The notes below the pieces were generated by a model. The model was not told where the DNA came from. It ran no database searches and worked only from the letters and a program-made list of their open reading frames with translations. Positions 34,907 through 45,793 of a stretch of 64,000 nt of DNA are shown here, one piece after another. The position numbers and the translations under genes were made by a program. The stretch comes from Metaphire vulgaris (Eukaryota; Annelida; Clitellata; Crassiclitellata; Megascolecidae): assembly GCA_018105865.1 (NCBI GenBank), contig CM030849.1:4968133-5032132 (forward strand), in the 5' to 3' direction. How positions within the stretch are numbered: the stretch's first letter is position 1; each line of letters opens with the position of its first letter.

Positions 34907-35100
34907 CCTCAGAAATCAGTCCTTTCTTCAGCCTGTCTTTCAGCTTCTGCGATGTTGATTTGTTTGGATTCGAGGTCCTCCTTGTTGCCGTAAATCCACC
35001 GTTTTTTTTTGTTTTCCTTATCTTTTCCTTCCCGGTACAGTATATCTTCGCGTGTACCGTATAAGAGTCTTGCGTTCTTTGTATATTCAGATCATAATGC
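34906..35100 (-). pseudogene. Non-LTR retrotransposon C-terminus with (TGA)n tail
   Basis: The minus-strand frame reads EYTKNARLLYGTREDILYRE, then KKRWIYGNKEDLESKQINI and AEAERQAEERTDF before a stop. The pattern RW-x-x-x-x-x-DLES-x-x-INIAEAER-x-AEDRT is typical of the last residues of LINE ORFs, just before the 3'UTR. The stop is followed directly by the (TGA)n array (+ strand (TCA)n). All upstream ORF is missing. LINE assignment is by motif only. Confidence 0.55.
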
Positions 35101-35708
35101 ATTCTAGTCTAATCATATCTAATCTTAAACTTCTATAGCGCCATTTCATAATGCACAGAAGCATCAGCCCCGATGGCACGTCAAATCAAATCATTAACGA
35201 TCCAGATTAAATGCATTGTATTCTAGATAGTATACGGTAATAGGCCTGCATGCCTGCAGAAGCACTATGTAAATTCACAGAATTTTGCTTTATCCTTCTT
35301 GAAAATTGCCCACTGCCCGAAAGGGACAGGGCGGGGCGAGGGGCGGAGGCTGTGACCCGGAGAAGAGAAAGATTCTCACTGCCTAATCTTGATTGACAGA
35401 GATAATAATTATTATCCGCGCTCAGCTAACAGATCATATAAATAGTTAATGATGGCGTCTCTCCTTTTATTTGCCTTGACGCGACTCAGAGGTGCCAGCC
35501 GTACTTCGGGTTAAGCGTCGTTTTTCGTAATGACCAGCCACAGTGTGTCTCGTGTGGAAAAAACCCACAGAAAATGATATTATATAACACGCTCATCCTC
35601 GAGTGGCCGTGTGTAAATCAGTCTTGGCACTCGCGGATGATTAAAACCAGTGAAGGATCTCTCGATCTGTCGCTGACTGAATAGCTGCTGCATGCCGGAG
35701 GAATTATG
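35101..35708. other. No recognisable feature
   Basis: No gene or repeat is supported. Confidence 0.4.
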
Positions 35709-35935
35709 ACGTATAGGTCATGAGTTGGGTTAACACATGAGTTGAGTTAGGTTGGGTTGGGTGAGATTTTTCCATATTAAATGGTGGGCTGGATTGGGTT
35801 GGGTGAGAAAAGTCATGCAATGTGTTGCGGTTGGTTGGGTTCGGTCAAATAACCCAATTGCCGGCATGGGTTGGGTTGGGTTGGAGATTTGATAGGAAGA
35901 GTTGGGTACAAGAGATGGACCCATGGCCATCTCTG
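35709..35935. mobile_element. hAT-type MITE, GGGTTGGG family, copy 3
   Basis: The right end ACCCATGGCCATCTCTG is well preserved, the left end decayed. The interior TTGGGTTGGG/CCGGCATGGGTTGG matches copies 1 and 2. The flanking octamers match only weakly. Confidence 0.7.
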
Positions 35936-35975
35936 GAATGCATTGACGTAACGGACTACAAAATCGGGCGTGGCC

Positions 35976-36068
35976 GGACAAAATATCCGCGAACAAAATG
36001 TCACGGTTTAGCGTTAGGGTTAGGGTTACATTTTGTCGGTTGACGTTTAGCCGGCGAACATTTTGTCC
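35976..36068. mobile_element. Small palindromic MITE-like element
   Basis: GGACAAAATATCCGCGAACA at the left and the complement GGACAAAATGTTCGCCGG at the right are inverted. The centre holds TTAGGGTTAGGGTTA, a telomere-like remnant of two units. Confidence 0.5.
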
Positions 36069-36249
36069 TAGCACCAAATTGGGTCGTGAAAATCGCGGGT
36101 CTCCAGTTGATTTCCTGATAATTACTGGTTGGTTCAGTTTTGACGCATTTGAATAGACAGACTGATGTAAATTACGACTAATTACAAAACAGTATGCATA
36201 GCATATGCACGCAATTTATGGGATCATAGAGTAAGTCTACCGGTATTTA

Positions 36250-36435
36250 CAGTAGAACTTCGTTATAATGTTCTCAGCTAAGCGGGCCTGTCAAATTCCG
36301 TAGGCTATCTATATCCGAGGTACGTTACATACAATATAATCCAATACGGTAGTGCTTCACACGAGATCGTGCATTGCGGTGCTGTATAACCGAGTATACT
36401 GCTATCGCCAAGTCCGTTATAATGAAGTTTTACTG
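36250..36435. mobile_element. pogo-like MITE with TA duplication
   Basis: TA|CAGTAGAACTTCGTTATAA and TTATAATGAAGTTTTACTG|TA form inverted repeats of about 19 bp. The interior has GGTACGTTACATAC and GAGTATACTGCTATCGCC. Same family as 17203 and 43468. Confidence 0.88.
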
Positions 36436-36584
36436 TATCTACTTTTCAGACGTCGACAACATACAAAATGCGTGCAAAACATACAAGTTAAATATACAAA
36501 AGCTTTTTAACACAAGCTTGAATGACATGGACCCCAGGTTAACATGTTTCACGAACCATTTCATTGGAAATGGAAGAGACACAT

Positions 36585-36614
36585 TTAGTAGTAGTTGCAG
36601 CAGTAGCAGCAGCT

Positions 36615-36654
<40 letters not shown>

Positions 36655-36661
36655 CAGCATC

Positions 36662-36743
<82 letters not shown>

Positions 36744-36744
36744 A

Positions 36745-36836
<92 letters not shown>
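36585..36836. repeat. (AGT)n array
   Basis: About 250 bp of AGT with a few AGC and AAG interruptions. Poly-Ser, poly-Val and poly-Tyr frames are artefacts. Confidence 0.97.
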
Positions 36837-37445
36837 AATTTTGTTGTGAACTATAGGGTTAACGCGTATACTTTCTGCCAGCGTTGTTCCTCCTAATGTC
36901 CGTGCTAAAGGTGTTATTCTGCTTCGGAGTAAATTGGCACAATCTCGCTTTGTCAAAAGCAAGTGACTTTCCATCTTTTTCAAGAATGGACGACATTTTG
37001 ACAACGTCGTCGAACGCAGTTTCCTTGCGACTGGATGAATCATTATAAGAAAACGTTGTTTACTGGCTGTTTCACACTTTCACGAATCGTCGGTTTGAAG
37101 GTCAAGACTTAACGCACGATGACTGCATTATGTCTACTATTGCTGTTCAAGCATTTAGCTATATGGATCTCTAGACAGCACTAATTGGTTTTATTCTTTG
37201 CAAAACAAATCACGGACTAAAGAAGACTTAAATTCGGTCGTTGCTACGACCAATGGCGTAGCTAGGGTTCCAAAGTGGGGAAGGGTGATATGAGTTATAC
37301 AGGTCAATTTGGTCAAATGTTAAGGAAATACTAGATTCGAATCTTGATTATTGGAGTGTATTTTTTAGATTTACCCGGTAAGTGGCATGACGCAGAGATA
37401 AAATGGAAATAATGGAGCCCTGAACATTTCTTAGGAGAGGGAGCA
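36837..37445. other. No recognisable gene
   Basis: On the minus strand near 36880-37043 short frames are suspended after the poly-Tyr artefact. A hAT-like left end CAATGGCGTAGCTAGGG lies at 37252. Nothing else is supported. Confidence 0.35.
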
Positions 37446-37501
37446 TAATGATGATGATGATGATTATGATGGTGATGATGATGATGATGATGATGATGAT
37501 G
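37446..37501. repeat. (GAT)n array
   Basis: GAT repeats with single TAT and GGT interruptions. Confidence 0.93.
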
Positions 37502-37539
37502 ACAGCATATCGACAATCACACCATCCCACGAACAGATT

Positions 37540-37738
37540 CAGTGGCGGCTCCAGCATTAGGCAAGCGGGGGGCCGTTGGGGTGGCAACTTCTAAGCATGG
37601 GGCCAACCATATTTGCTGATAGGTATGTACACGGTAGTATAAATATTAGGGTCCCAACAGAGGGGACCCCTGGGGACAGGCATTCAATAGGGGAGCACGT
37701 GACCGCCCAGGCCTCCTATGTGAAACCGCCATGCACTG
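37540..37738. mobile_element. hAT-type MITE, CAGTGGCGGCTCC family
   Basis: It starts CAGTGGCGGCTCCAGC and ends AAACCGCCATGCACTG. Flanks aacagatt and aacagagc match at 6 of 8. The interior CCGTTGGGGTGGCAACTTCT is the family signature. Confidence 0.8.
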
Positions 37739-37997
37739 AACAGAGCACATTTTCTCATCGGTTGTGCACAAATAGGGCGTGCATGCGGTCTTCTGTGCCT
37801 ATACCCCGTGACTGTGCAACTGCTGGCTATATAGATAAGACAATAAACGATAAATGCAAAACTAATCAGCTATTTAACCAAGAAACACAGGCATAACGCA
37901 TCACATACGATGATTACATTCTATTGGTATAAAAGTTTACAAACTCAACTAGCTGGACAGTGAATGGAGGTTTGAATGTCTTGATAGGTCAGTATAC

Positions 37998-38160
37998 CAG
38001 GGTTTCATCTAGGCCATTTTCGGGGGGAATTTCTTTCCCGGAAATTTCAAATTCCCCCCGGAAATTTTGGCATACTGCATCAACTAACAGCAGCCCTCTA
38101 GCTGACTCCCCCCGACATTTTCAGTTCCCCCCGGAGACCAGGAGTCTAGATTAAACACTG
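37998..38160. mobile_element. hAT-type MITE, CAGTGTTTAATCTAG family
   Basis: It starts CAGGGTTTCATCTAGG and ends CTAGATTAAACACTG. Flanks gtcagtatac and gtcagtac agree apart from an extra AT. Confidence 0.8.
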
Positions 38161-38227
38161 GTCAGTACCTCTGTCATTAACCTTTATCTTTTTTGCTGTA
38201 AATTTCTTAACAATTCAAGTATAAGAC

Positions 38228-38421
38228 GCTGCTTGCTTGTGCCATTTTGTTTGCACAGGCCTGTGCCCCTATTGAATGTCTGCCCCCAGTGTCCCCAGCA
38301 CCCCCCCACGAGCTGGGACCCTATACTTGTTACTACATACCTATAAACAAATGGTTGGGCTCCGTGCTTAGAAGGTGCCACCACAACGGCCCCCACTTGC
38401 CAAATCCTGGAGCCGCCACTG
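38228..38421. mobile_element. hAT-type MITE, CAGTGGCGGCTCC family, inverted copy
   Basis: The right end CCTGGAGCCGCCACTG is intact, and CCACAACGGCCCCCACTTGC is the family signature. The left end has diverged. Confidence 0.7.
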
Positions 38422-38429
38422 TCTCCAGT

Positions 38430-39242
38430 CAGTTGCAAATGCTTAGAACTCCTTCGAACAGGTCTCCCAAAAGCCGCGTCAGTTTTTTAGTCCAGACTAT
38501 AATAATTACTTCCAGAAGTTCTTGGTCCATCCCCATGCATCCAATTTACGAGAGAAATTGGAGTTCTCTTATGGAAACTGCTGTATGCTCTGCAAGATAT
38601 TTCGTCCCCCCAAGTATAAGATTCACATGCAATGTATACGAACAAGATCACTCTTAGCAGGGTCCCCGGGGGAACGCGTGAAACTTGATCCGGTCTGTGG
38701 ATAGCGCGTCCAAGTCACCTGCGACCCGGAAATCCTCGCCCAAAATTGTATGTTTCACCCTCCCTTACCCCCAGCCTAGAACATCTGTTGCGCCATGCCA
38801 GAAACCCGTCAGACTCATCTCCAGGTTCATTAATTTCAGAAACAAGCATATGGCACTAACACATTTCGATGGCAGACTGTATTGTCAACCAAGGGACGCT
38901 AAAACGTGGCATTAATAATAACAATACTATCGCGCAATCGATCTAAATGGATTTTCCGACGCGTATAGACAATGAATTCTGCGAAAAAGATTAACCACAG
39001 AGGAACCCCATTACGTCCGCGCATTGTTACCGTCACGGGATCCATTAGATAACACTGCGGAAGGAGGTCAAAAGTCACAATAAGACAAAGTGCATTGAAA
39101 AACCGCTTGGAAAATAGATGACATCTCCAGGCATCATAGCACACGGTAAACTTCTATTAATCATTTAGGCTCGAGCCACCCTCATTAACTTTTTGAGAGG
39201 ATACCGTAGTGAAGGGGAGGCATATGGGGCTGTTTCTCCCAC
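38430..39242. other. No recognisable feature
   Basis: A + frame of 136 codons crosses 38247-38657 but half of it lies in the MITE. I see no domain. No repeat is supported between 38430 and 39242. Confidence 0.35.
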
Positions 39243-39478
39243 TTGATGATGATGATGATTATGATGATGATTGTTATTATGATGATTATGATGATGATGT
39301 TGCTGATGATGATGCTGTTTGTGATGATGTCGATGACGATGTCGATGATGATGACGATAATGATGATGGTAATGATGATGATAATGATGATTACCATGAT
39401 GATAATGATGATGATTATGATGATGGTTATGGTGATTACCATGATGATGATGGTGATGATGACGATGGTGATGATGAA

Positions 39479-39550
<72 letters not shown>
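39243..39550. repeat. (GAT)n array
   Basis: About 230 bp degenerate then 75 bp pure GAT. It runs directly into a SINE S1 head. Confidence 0.95.
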
Positions 39551-39555
39551 ACAGT

Positions 39556-39640
39556 GGTGTCCAGTGGTTAGCGAACCGGAGATACGCGAGGTCTTGGGTT
39601 TCCCTTCGGCCGCGACTGAATTGTTTCGTTAGTTCGACTC
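39556..39640 (+). mobile_element. SINE S1 head
   Basis: A-box-like GTGGTGTCCAGTGGTTAGCG and B-box-like GTCTTGGGTTTCCCT, then CGGCCGCGACTGAATTGTTT. Same head type as 806 and 1363. Confidence 0.5.
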
Positions 39641-39649
39641 GGCTATACA

Positions 39650-39912
39650 CAGAGGCGGATCTAGGATGGTGCAGGGGGTAAAGATGTCCCCGGGCGCCGA
39701 GGTAGGGGGGGCGCCAAAATTGGTTTAAGGTAGGGAGTTCCGCTACGGGTGATGACTTTTTTGCTTGTCAGGGTATACGTGAAGTTGAATAAAGGGGTGC
39801 AAAATAGGCAGGGCGGTGCTCTCTTTTGGCTTCTTAGGATTTTCGTCAAGTTGAGGGGGGCTCCACCAGTATATTTTGTCCCCGGGCACCGGACACCATA
39901 GCTCCGCCCCTG
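39650..39912. mobile_element. hAT-type MITE, CAGAGGCGGATCTAGG family
   Basis: The ends are CAGAGGCGGATCTAGG and the complement of CATAGCTCCGCCCCTG. Flanks gctataca and gctatata match at 7 of 8. The interior CCCCGGGCGCCGAGG relates it to 58400-58677. Confidence 0.88.
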
Positions 39913-40611
39913 GCTATATAGACGCATTTTGTGCAAATTCCGTCGAGGAAAAACACGGCCAGAGAAGGTAGGCTGGGAACAGAAATTAAAAATCTAAAAG
40001 TGAAGGTTATTTAGGCGTAAACGATGTTGATTCAACCGCTAACACCTAACCCTTTCTCTAGCACAGTCTCTCAAAAAGTGGGCGGGTCTAACCCTTCGTT
40101 TTTTCTATACGATATATACTGTATAGATACTGTTTAAATTTTAAACCAAGCATAGTAGGCACACGTAGGCCATATCGAGTTGAATACACATAACGAAAAA
40201 AGAGATACTTTCTGATATGCTATACCTCGCCTCTGTTATATTAACCCCGCGCGAAAGAGTTCTGATGGGCCATGGTACATCTGGTCGTATCAGTTTATCT
40301 TAACGGCACCGCCCTTGCAAAACCAACAAGGGGCAGAAGTCATAACCCCAACTGGAAAACTACACGAAACTGTCGCCTTTGGGCTTTATTTCAAATGCAT
40401 ATAGAAGCTCGATAATTGAATAACATATACATAGTTCTATTGCTGCTGTCTCAATAGGAAAAAATCACATATATATAGGCCTACCATTTATAAAGTGAAA
40501 TGTGTACCATACCATGCATAGGCCTATACCATTTATATAGTAAAAAGCATATAGAACCATCTTGTGAATCCCTTGGGCAAACTATCAAACCCAATTTAGA
40601 CATAGACAAGT

Positions 40612-40614
<3 letters not shown>
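39913..40614. other. No recognisable gene
   Basis: A fragment at about 40015-40110 (AGGCGTAAACGATG, CTCTCAAAAAGTGGG) resembles the CATTGGCGT MITE at 10451. Two TAGGCCTA octamers lie at 40476 and 40519. Confidence 0.4.
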
Positions 40615-40668
<54 letters not shown>

Positions 40669-40692
40669 AAATATATATATATATATATATAG
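40615..40692. repeat. (TA)n array
   Basis: Near-pure TA repeats with one TTGTAAA break. Confidence 0.95.
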
Positions 40693-40800
40693 TTGCAACG
40701 GTTTAGTACCATCCTTGCAATATATATATTGCAAGGGTGGTACGACGTTGATGTTGTAATATATATGTTTGCAATATATATATATTGCAATACATATATA

Positions 40801-41231
40801 TTAGGGCTGGTAATGATTAAATTTTTTTTGTTCGATTAATCGGAAAAATTTTTTAATCGATTAATCGATTAATCTCGATTAATTAGGGTTAGGGTTAGGG
40901 TTAGTTAAAATAAAATATTTTTTCAATTTTCCGCTTAAATTTTTGACACCGTCGCTCTTATTACTCGCCATTTTGTTTAAACCATAGATTTAAATTAAAA
41001 TCTATGCTATTAACGTTTTCCGATAGAATAATAATACTGGGGAAAAGTACGTACGTGTAGAAGAAGCTAAAAACTATTAATAATTACTCCAACTATTAAC
41101 AATTTTTTTAAAAATAGAAAATATAAAAATATTAAATTTTAATCGAAAATTTAATCGATTAAAGAAAATTTAATCGATTAAAAATTTTAACTATTAATCG
41201 GTAGATTAATAGTTAATTTCCACAACCCTAA
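40801..41231. mobile_element. hAT-like AT-rich element, TTAGGGCTGG ends
   Basis: The ends TTAGGGCTGG and complement TTAGGGTTGTGG are inverted. Both sides carry blocks of TTAATCGATTAATCG and ATTAAATTTT. Four telomere-like TTAGGG units sit at 40883-40904. Flanks are TA-repeat, so no duplication can be read. Confidence 0.6.
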
Positions 41232-41460
41232 TATATATATATATAATATATAATATATATAATATATATATATATATATAATGTCATCTCCACAGGAAAC
41301 TGTGGAAATGCATTATACACCAACGGGCGTTGAGTCATCTAGATGTCTATGGTTGAGACCACGGTTAATGATGATGATGATATATATATATATAATATAT
41401 GATGATGATATATAATATATATATATATATGTAAAAGAGAATATATGTAAGAGAGGGAGA
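41232..41460. repeat. (TA)n blocks with intervening 90 bp
   Basis: TA-rich tracts at 41232-41281 and 41380-41430 around a short unique stretch and (GAT)n. Ends in (GA)n to 41468. Confidence 0.85.
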
Positions 41461-41468
41461 GAGAGAGA

Positions 41469-42095
41469 AGAAATTTGTATGTTTATTGACTGATGGAATT
41501 GGCATATTTCATTAGGAATGCTCCTTACTTTTATATCACACATTTTTTCATATAAAAATACATACCAGATGCGGCATGCGAGTATTTAAAGTATGTGTCC
41601 TGACCTAGGATCTCCGTTATCAGTTCCGACTACGGGGTTACGACTGGGGGCGGGGGTAGTCGAAGGGCGTGAGGGGTTTTGATCGCGTAATTTGGCAGGT
41701 GCCATTTAGACAAAGTGGGCAAAATGACAGGGAAATTGATCGACGGAAATACATGCGCGATTTGTCTAATCTGTCGCGCGTTCCGGAATGATGGATATCA
41801 TCAGACGTAGCAGAGAGGGTGCGCGGGGAGGGGGTTGTCTGAGAAAGATTAATCAGCTTGTTTAGGTGTCGAAGGTCGTTAACGCACGGCGGATAGATGA
41901 CTATTATCGAAGGAGAGCATTCAAAAATGAAAAGAGCAAAGTATTCGTGTAGTCAGAATTGGGGCGGGGTGGGTGGTGGGGGGTGGGGTGGGAGAGGGTC
42001 CGAACTTTTGCCCCACATTTGGCGATAATTTCAGCATGCTCGTTAACCCATAATTTCACGCCGTGGAAATTCATTATAACGGTCTCTCCTATAAA
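41469..42095. other. No recognisable feature
   Basis: A G-rich stretch at 41962-41996 (GGGGCGGGGTGGGTGG) is the only notable composition feature. Confidence 0.4.
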
Positions 42096-42271
42096 CAGTG
42101 GCGGCTCTACACGAGGAGATCTGGGGTCGTGCCCCTCCTATTGGCCCCCCTGTTGGGTCCATATGCTTACTACTACATACCTATCAACAAATGGTTGGCC
42201 CCCATGCTTAGCCCATTCTTAGGAGCTGCCACCCCAACGGCCCCACTAGCCAAATCCTGGAGTCATCACTG
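42096..42271. mobile_element. hAT-type MITE, CAGTGGCGGCTCC family
   Basis: The ends are CAGTGGCGGCTCTAC and the complement of CCTGGAGTCATCACTG. Flanks cctataaa and cctttaac match at 6 of 8. Confidence 0.8.
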
Positions 42272-42315
42272 CCTTTAACGTATACTCGGTAAAGGGGCGG
42301 AAGGTGACAGAGTGG

Positions 42316-42460
42316 CAGTGTTTATTCTAGGCCTTCTCTGGGGGAATCCCCCCCGAAAGCTTTAAAATTCTTCCCTAAAATTTCTATATGTTGCATTTTG
42401 AGATGGGAATTTTCCCCAAAAGTGTGACGAGTGAGGGTTTTCTTTTAAGAGGGGGAAACT
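42316..42460. mobile_element. Left part of CAGTGTTTA-type hAT MITE
   Basis: It starts CAGTGTTTATTCTAGGCC and continues with GGGGGAATCCCCCCC. No right end was found; the boundary is approximate. Confidence 0.5.
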
Positions 42461-42748
42461 ATAAGGATTATCATTTATTTGCTCGTTGGAGCATTGGAGA
42501 AGGATATGAAATATAAGTAAAATGACCTTCTTTTGCTTGTCACCACATCCAGGAAAGAAAGAATATTAAAATGTAAGGGTGACGACCTTTTTTGCCTGTC
42601 AAGGTTTTTAGGAAGACAAGGACAGGACAGGACAGGACAGGGCAGGAGAAGTGACGGGCTTATTACTGTGGATTCTGAGATTGTAGGACCTCACATATCT
42701 CATAGCAACATCGGTGACTGCAAACAACGTGAGAAACATAATCCATGG

Positions 42749-43031
42749 CAGTGGTTCTCAGACTCCTTTGCCTCGCGGACCATTTTTGAAGTTCAAAAAT
42801 GCCTCGCGGACCACCTGATATCTACTGAGCAGTCGTCTGCTTCTAAAAAGCGGTGATGTCATTTCTTCTTTGTCACCATTTTTAACGTTCAAGTGCAAAA
42901 ATACACAAAAAGTGCTGATGACCTTTTTCATGGAAAATATATATGTCTAATTATTTTATTGGCGTTTTCTCAGACTTCGCAGCGGACCACTAGACCCCCT
43001 CTCGCGGCGGACCACGGGCTGAGAACCACTG
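42749..43031. mobile_element. hAT-type MITE, CAGTGGTTCTCA family
   Basis: The ends CAGTGGTTCTCA and TGAGAACCACTG are perfect 12-bp inverted repeats. Flanks atccatgg and atctatgg match at 7 of 8. GCGGACCA is repeated internally near both ends. Confidence 0.92.
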
Positions 43032-43082
43032 ATCTATGGAAATGAATACATTACGTATATTAGAATAATTAGATCGTTTAAC

Positions 43083-43345
43083 AATATGCGTCACAGTATA
43101 GTTTCGCGATGTGGCCCAAGGCTCTGGAATTCATTGCCAAAGTCAGTTCGCGAAGCCAACACATTAGTATTCTAGATCCTGTCCAAAAAACATGTTTCTT
43201 TGATTTGTCGTAGATTTGCCTCCAGCGATCGAATTTGGTGTCCATAGGTTGGCGCTTTTTATGCACGACTGTGGTGGCACCATTGAAGTTGGCGAATGAA
43301 TGAATGATTGACTGATTGATTGATTGATTGATTGATTGATAGCTG
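43083..43345 (+). pseudogene. LINE C-terminal remnant with (TGAT)n tail
   Basis: A frameshifted + strand translation shows the W-x-SLP-like segment WPKALEFIAKVSSRS and then a phased KNMFL end. This is the R-x-W-NSLP...S-F...K-x-x-L pattern of CR1/L2-type ORF ends. It finishes in ATTGATTGATTGATTG at about 43306-43340. Too decayed for clade assignment. Confidence 0.45.
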
Positions 43346-43467
43346 TCTCGCAAAACCTCCCACATCTGTTCCGAACGATTTTAAAGTGCAATTGCTTATA
43401 TAAGACCTGGCCTAGGCGATGTTGGTGGAAATATGGAAAAAATGACAACGTGAAAACAATTGGAATA

Positions 43468-44239
43468 CAGCAGAACTTCGTTATAACGTACTTAGCGGGT
43501 CTGTAAAACTAAGTATGCATTATCTTCAAAAATCTTCAAAAACTATCTTTTGGGCATCGATTTTTGCCCCCACCTCGGAACCAAAGGGCGGTTACCCCTG
43601 CCTCCGTCGCTACGCCACTGCCTATGTACGTTATATCCAATACCATCCAATAATGTAGCGCATCATGCACACGGGACCGTAAATTGCGGTACGTTATAAC
43701 CGAGTCCATGGACGCCCAGATAAATGTTTCCACGAGGGGCAAAACACATTTAACACAATGGTCGCGGTTAATATTTTAGCAAGGTTTTCACATTTCAATG
43801 TGAAATATTGGTATTTGCATTTGTCAGTGTTTGGCAAGTGCCTCTTTTGCCCTAATGCAGTGGTTCTTGAGCCTTTTATGATTATGTACCCCTAAAACAA
43901 GTATAAGAGAACAAAGTATCCCTACTTGCCTACCTTATCCCATGACAATAAGTGTGCAATATATTGAGTATAAATTATAAACTGAACATTTATTTAAAAT
44001 TTATTTAAAATTATCTGAAATCTTTAGAACTTCTAATTCAATACATTTTTTACAGTATTTGTATACAGTATACCGGGTAAATTGTAGTAAAAGTCTTTAA
44101 ACAGACTTTATTTTCGGATTATTCAATACCCCACAACGTCCTTCAAGTACCCCCAAGGGGTACAAGTACCCGCGGTTAAGAACCATTGCCATAAGGTTGG
44201 GGCGCCCATGACTGAGTCCGTTATAAAAAAGTTATACTG
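43468..44239. mobile_element. pogo-like MITE split by later insertions
   Basis: TA|CAGCAGAACTTCGTTATAA and GTCCGTTATAAAAAAGTTAT-ACTG|TA are the ends of the same family as 36250-36435. The 186-bp core is expanded to 772 bp by at least two insertions. The first is a hAT-like right end (GTCGCTACGCCACTG) at about 43530-43623. The second is a block bounded by ATGGACGCCC / GGGCGCCCAT (about 43707-44211), itself holding the hAT copy 43858-44188. Confidence 0.75.
43858..44188. mobile_element. hAT-type MITE, CAGTGGTTCTTGAGCC, innermost of a nest
   Basis: The ends are CAGTGGTTCTTGAGCC and the complement of GGTTAAGAACCATTG. Flanks ccctaatg and ccataagg match at 6 of 8. The interior has GTACCCC repeats near both ends. 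Confidence 0.8.
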
Positions 44240-44399
44240 TATGCGCGTTCATGTCCTTTTTTAAATCTATGGAATGGGTCCAGGTTGCCGATTAGAAACC
44301 GTAGAATTAGCGATAACGCGTCAATTACAGTAGACGGATAAATCTAAATATAGCGACTCATGTTGATGACTGATGTTAGGTCTAATATGAGAAACAGAA

Positions 44400-45205
44400 G
44401 TTCAAGAGTCAACCGAAGAAGGCATTATTTTAGCCGGCGGTGTAAGACAAGTAAGAAAGTTTTTCGCGCTATCCTCACCCATGCCGCTAGGTGGAGCTCT
44501 GGACGATGTCGCAGATAAAACCTCGAGTCTGCCAAGACGATTTGAAATCGATGCGCCGTTCCTCCTAAGTGGCCCGTTCAGATTTCGCCTCTTGAGTCTT
44601 CTCTTACTCGATACCGGCAGAACGTTGTTGCTCTGAGCTAATTTTCGAGAACCGGTTTGTCGTTCGTCCGAACCGATAATCGTGGAAATACTGTACTCGT
44701 TACTCGAACTAAAAAGCACGGTAATCAGAATATAGACGTGGTCGATTTCTGGTTTACAAGAAGACTTAACGTCTTCTCTTGTTGTCGTTCGCTACAACGC
44801 CTTTGGTTGAACCCTCTTGAGGTAGTAGTCTAACGCTACTCAGATCAACGCTGAATTTTTTTAGCGTCAACGACGATTAATTATAAGAATTTCCACCCCA
44901 AAGGTTCCCTTAATCTGCGTGCTTTTGAGTTTTTGCTCTCGCCGATAACTCGTTCTGTTAATGGTTGGCCCACTATGACGACCTCACCGGCCTTAGCGTG
45001 AAGCACTTGATTAGTGATTACCCACGGCAGTTTCGAAAATCACCGGTCGTTGCTTTCTGCTGGCGGTGATGATGATGGTGGCGGAGTATAGGCCTATAAT
45101 TATATCAGGCGGTGTCGTCAAGCGGAGATCCTCGTCGAATTCCTTCTTCCCTTTCCTCCTCAGCGCGCATAATCCTTCGGCAGGATTTCTGGGATCCGGT
45201 GACAC
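44400..45205 (-). CDS. Candidate two-exon gene in a non-repetitive island
   Basis: On the minus strand an exon from 44766 down to 44402 starts after acceptor TGTAAACCAG. It encodes IDHVYILITVLFSSSN then a basic, Ser-rich stretch with SSKRRLKRR and PLRRNG and a stop, 120 residues. A second open stretch at about 45205-45013 ends at donor GTGG|GTAATCAC, and the two join in phase 1. Hydrophobic start plus dibasic sites would suit a secreted peptide precursor, but no ATG is visible and I recognise no family. The joined model may be chance. Confidence 0.2.
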
Positions 45206-45269
45206 ACGCTGTAGGCTACCTCCGCGTCCCGTCTACCAGACAACCATCGAGTATCGGCGGCGAGACATA

Positions 45270-45420
45270 ACTGAGAAACTGACGCACGCCGGGCCCGAAA
45301 CACCGACTATTTAACGGGGCCTCAGCTACGACCCGGCTGCTCCGCTGCCAGCTGCCAGCAGCCGCTGCAGCCACGCGCAGCTGCCGCCCAGCTGAGGGTC
45401 CCATGTAGAGCCACTTAGAG
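45270..45420. promoter_or_regulatory. Candidate CpG-rich regulatory segment
   Basis: GC-rich in an AT-rich window, with several CAGCTG E-boxes in about 60 bp (45347-45395), GCCGCTGCAGCC, and a TATA-like CTATTTAACG at 45306. It lies upstream of the minus-strand candidate exons. Function is inference from composition only. Confidence 0.25.
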
Positions 45421-45645
45421 AGCAGAGAGAGAGAGACTGAACTGAAATCCGCCTGAACCACTCTTATTTGTTTTGAGGCGTATTAATGTCTAGAAATATG
45501 CAACGAATCCGAATCGGACAGACGAAGCTGCAGCTAAGTGCCTCTCTTCTCCCTCGACCCACTCAAACTTCTCTGTTCTAAGTTTCGCCAATCTTGACGC
45601 CCCTTCTCGTCTACAGAAGCCTTCGCGCGACCCAAGGGGCAATAC

Positions 45646-45793
45646 CAGTGGTTAAAGTGGTCTGTTGGAGGTGCCCGGGGCCATACGCTGTGAAAACCCT
45701 GGGCCCGGGATATATTTGCCGGGGCCGATCAATGAGGTGCCGGGGCCCATAACAGAGGTGCCGGGTCGGGGCCCCGGCCCGCTTTAACCTCTG
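45646..45793. mobile_element. hAT-type MITE, CAGTGGTTAAAG family
   Basis: The ends are CAGTGGTTAAAGTGG and the complement of CCGCTTTAACCTCTG. Flanks ggcaatac and ggcagtac match at 7 of 8. The interior has GGTGCCGGGGCC repeats. Confidence 0.88.

Noticed and set aside
38247..38657. 136-codon frame
   Set aside because: Its first half is read through a MITE and the second half has no domain or splice support.
40883..40904. TTAGGG repeats as a telomere or telomere scar
   Set aside because: Only about four units, located inside an AT-rich hAT-like element whose own end begins TTAGGG.
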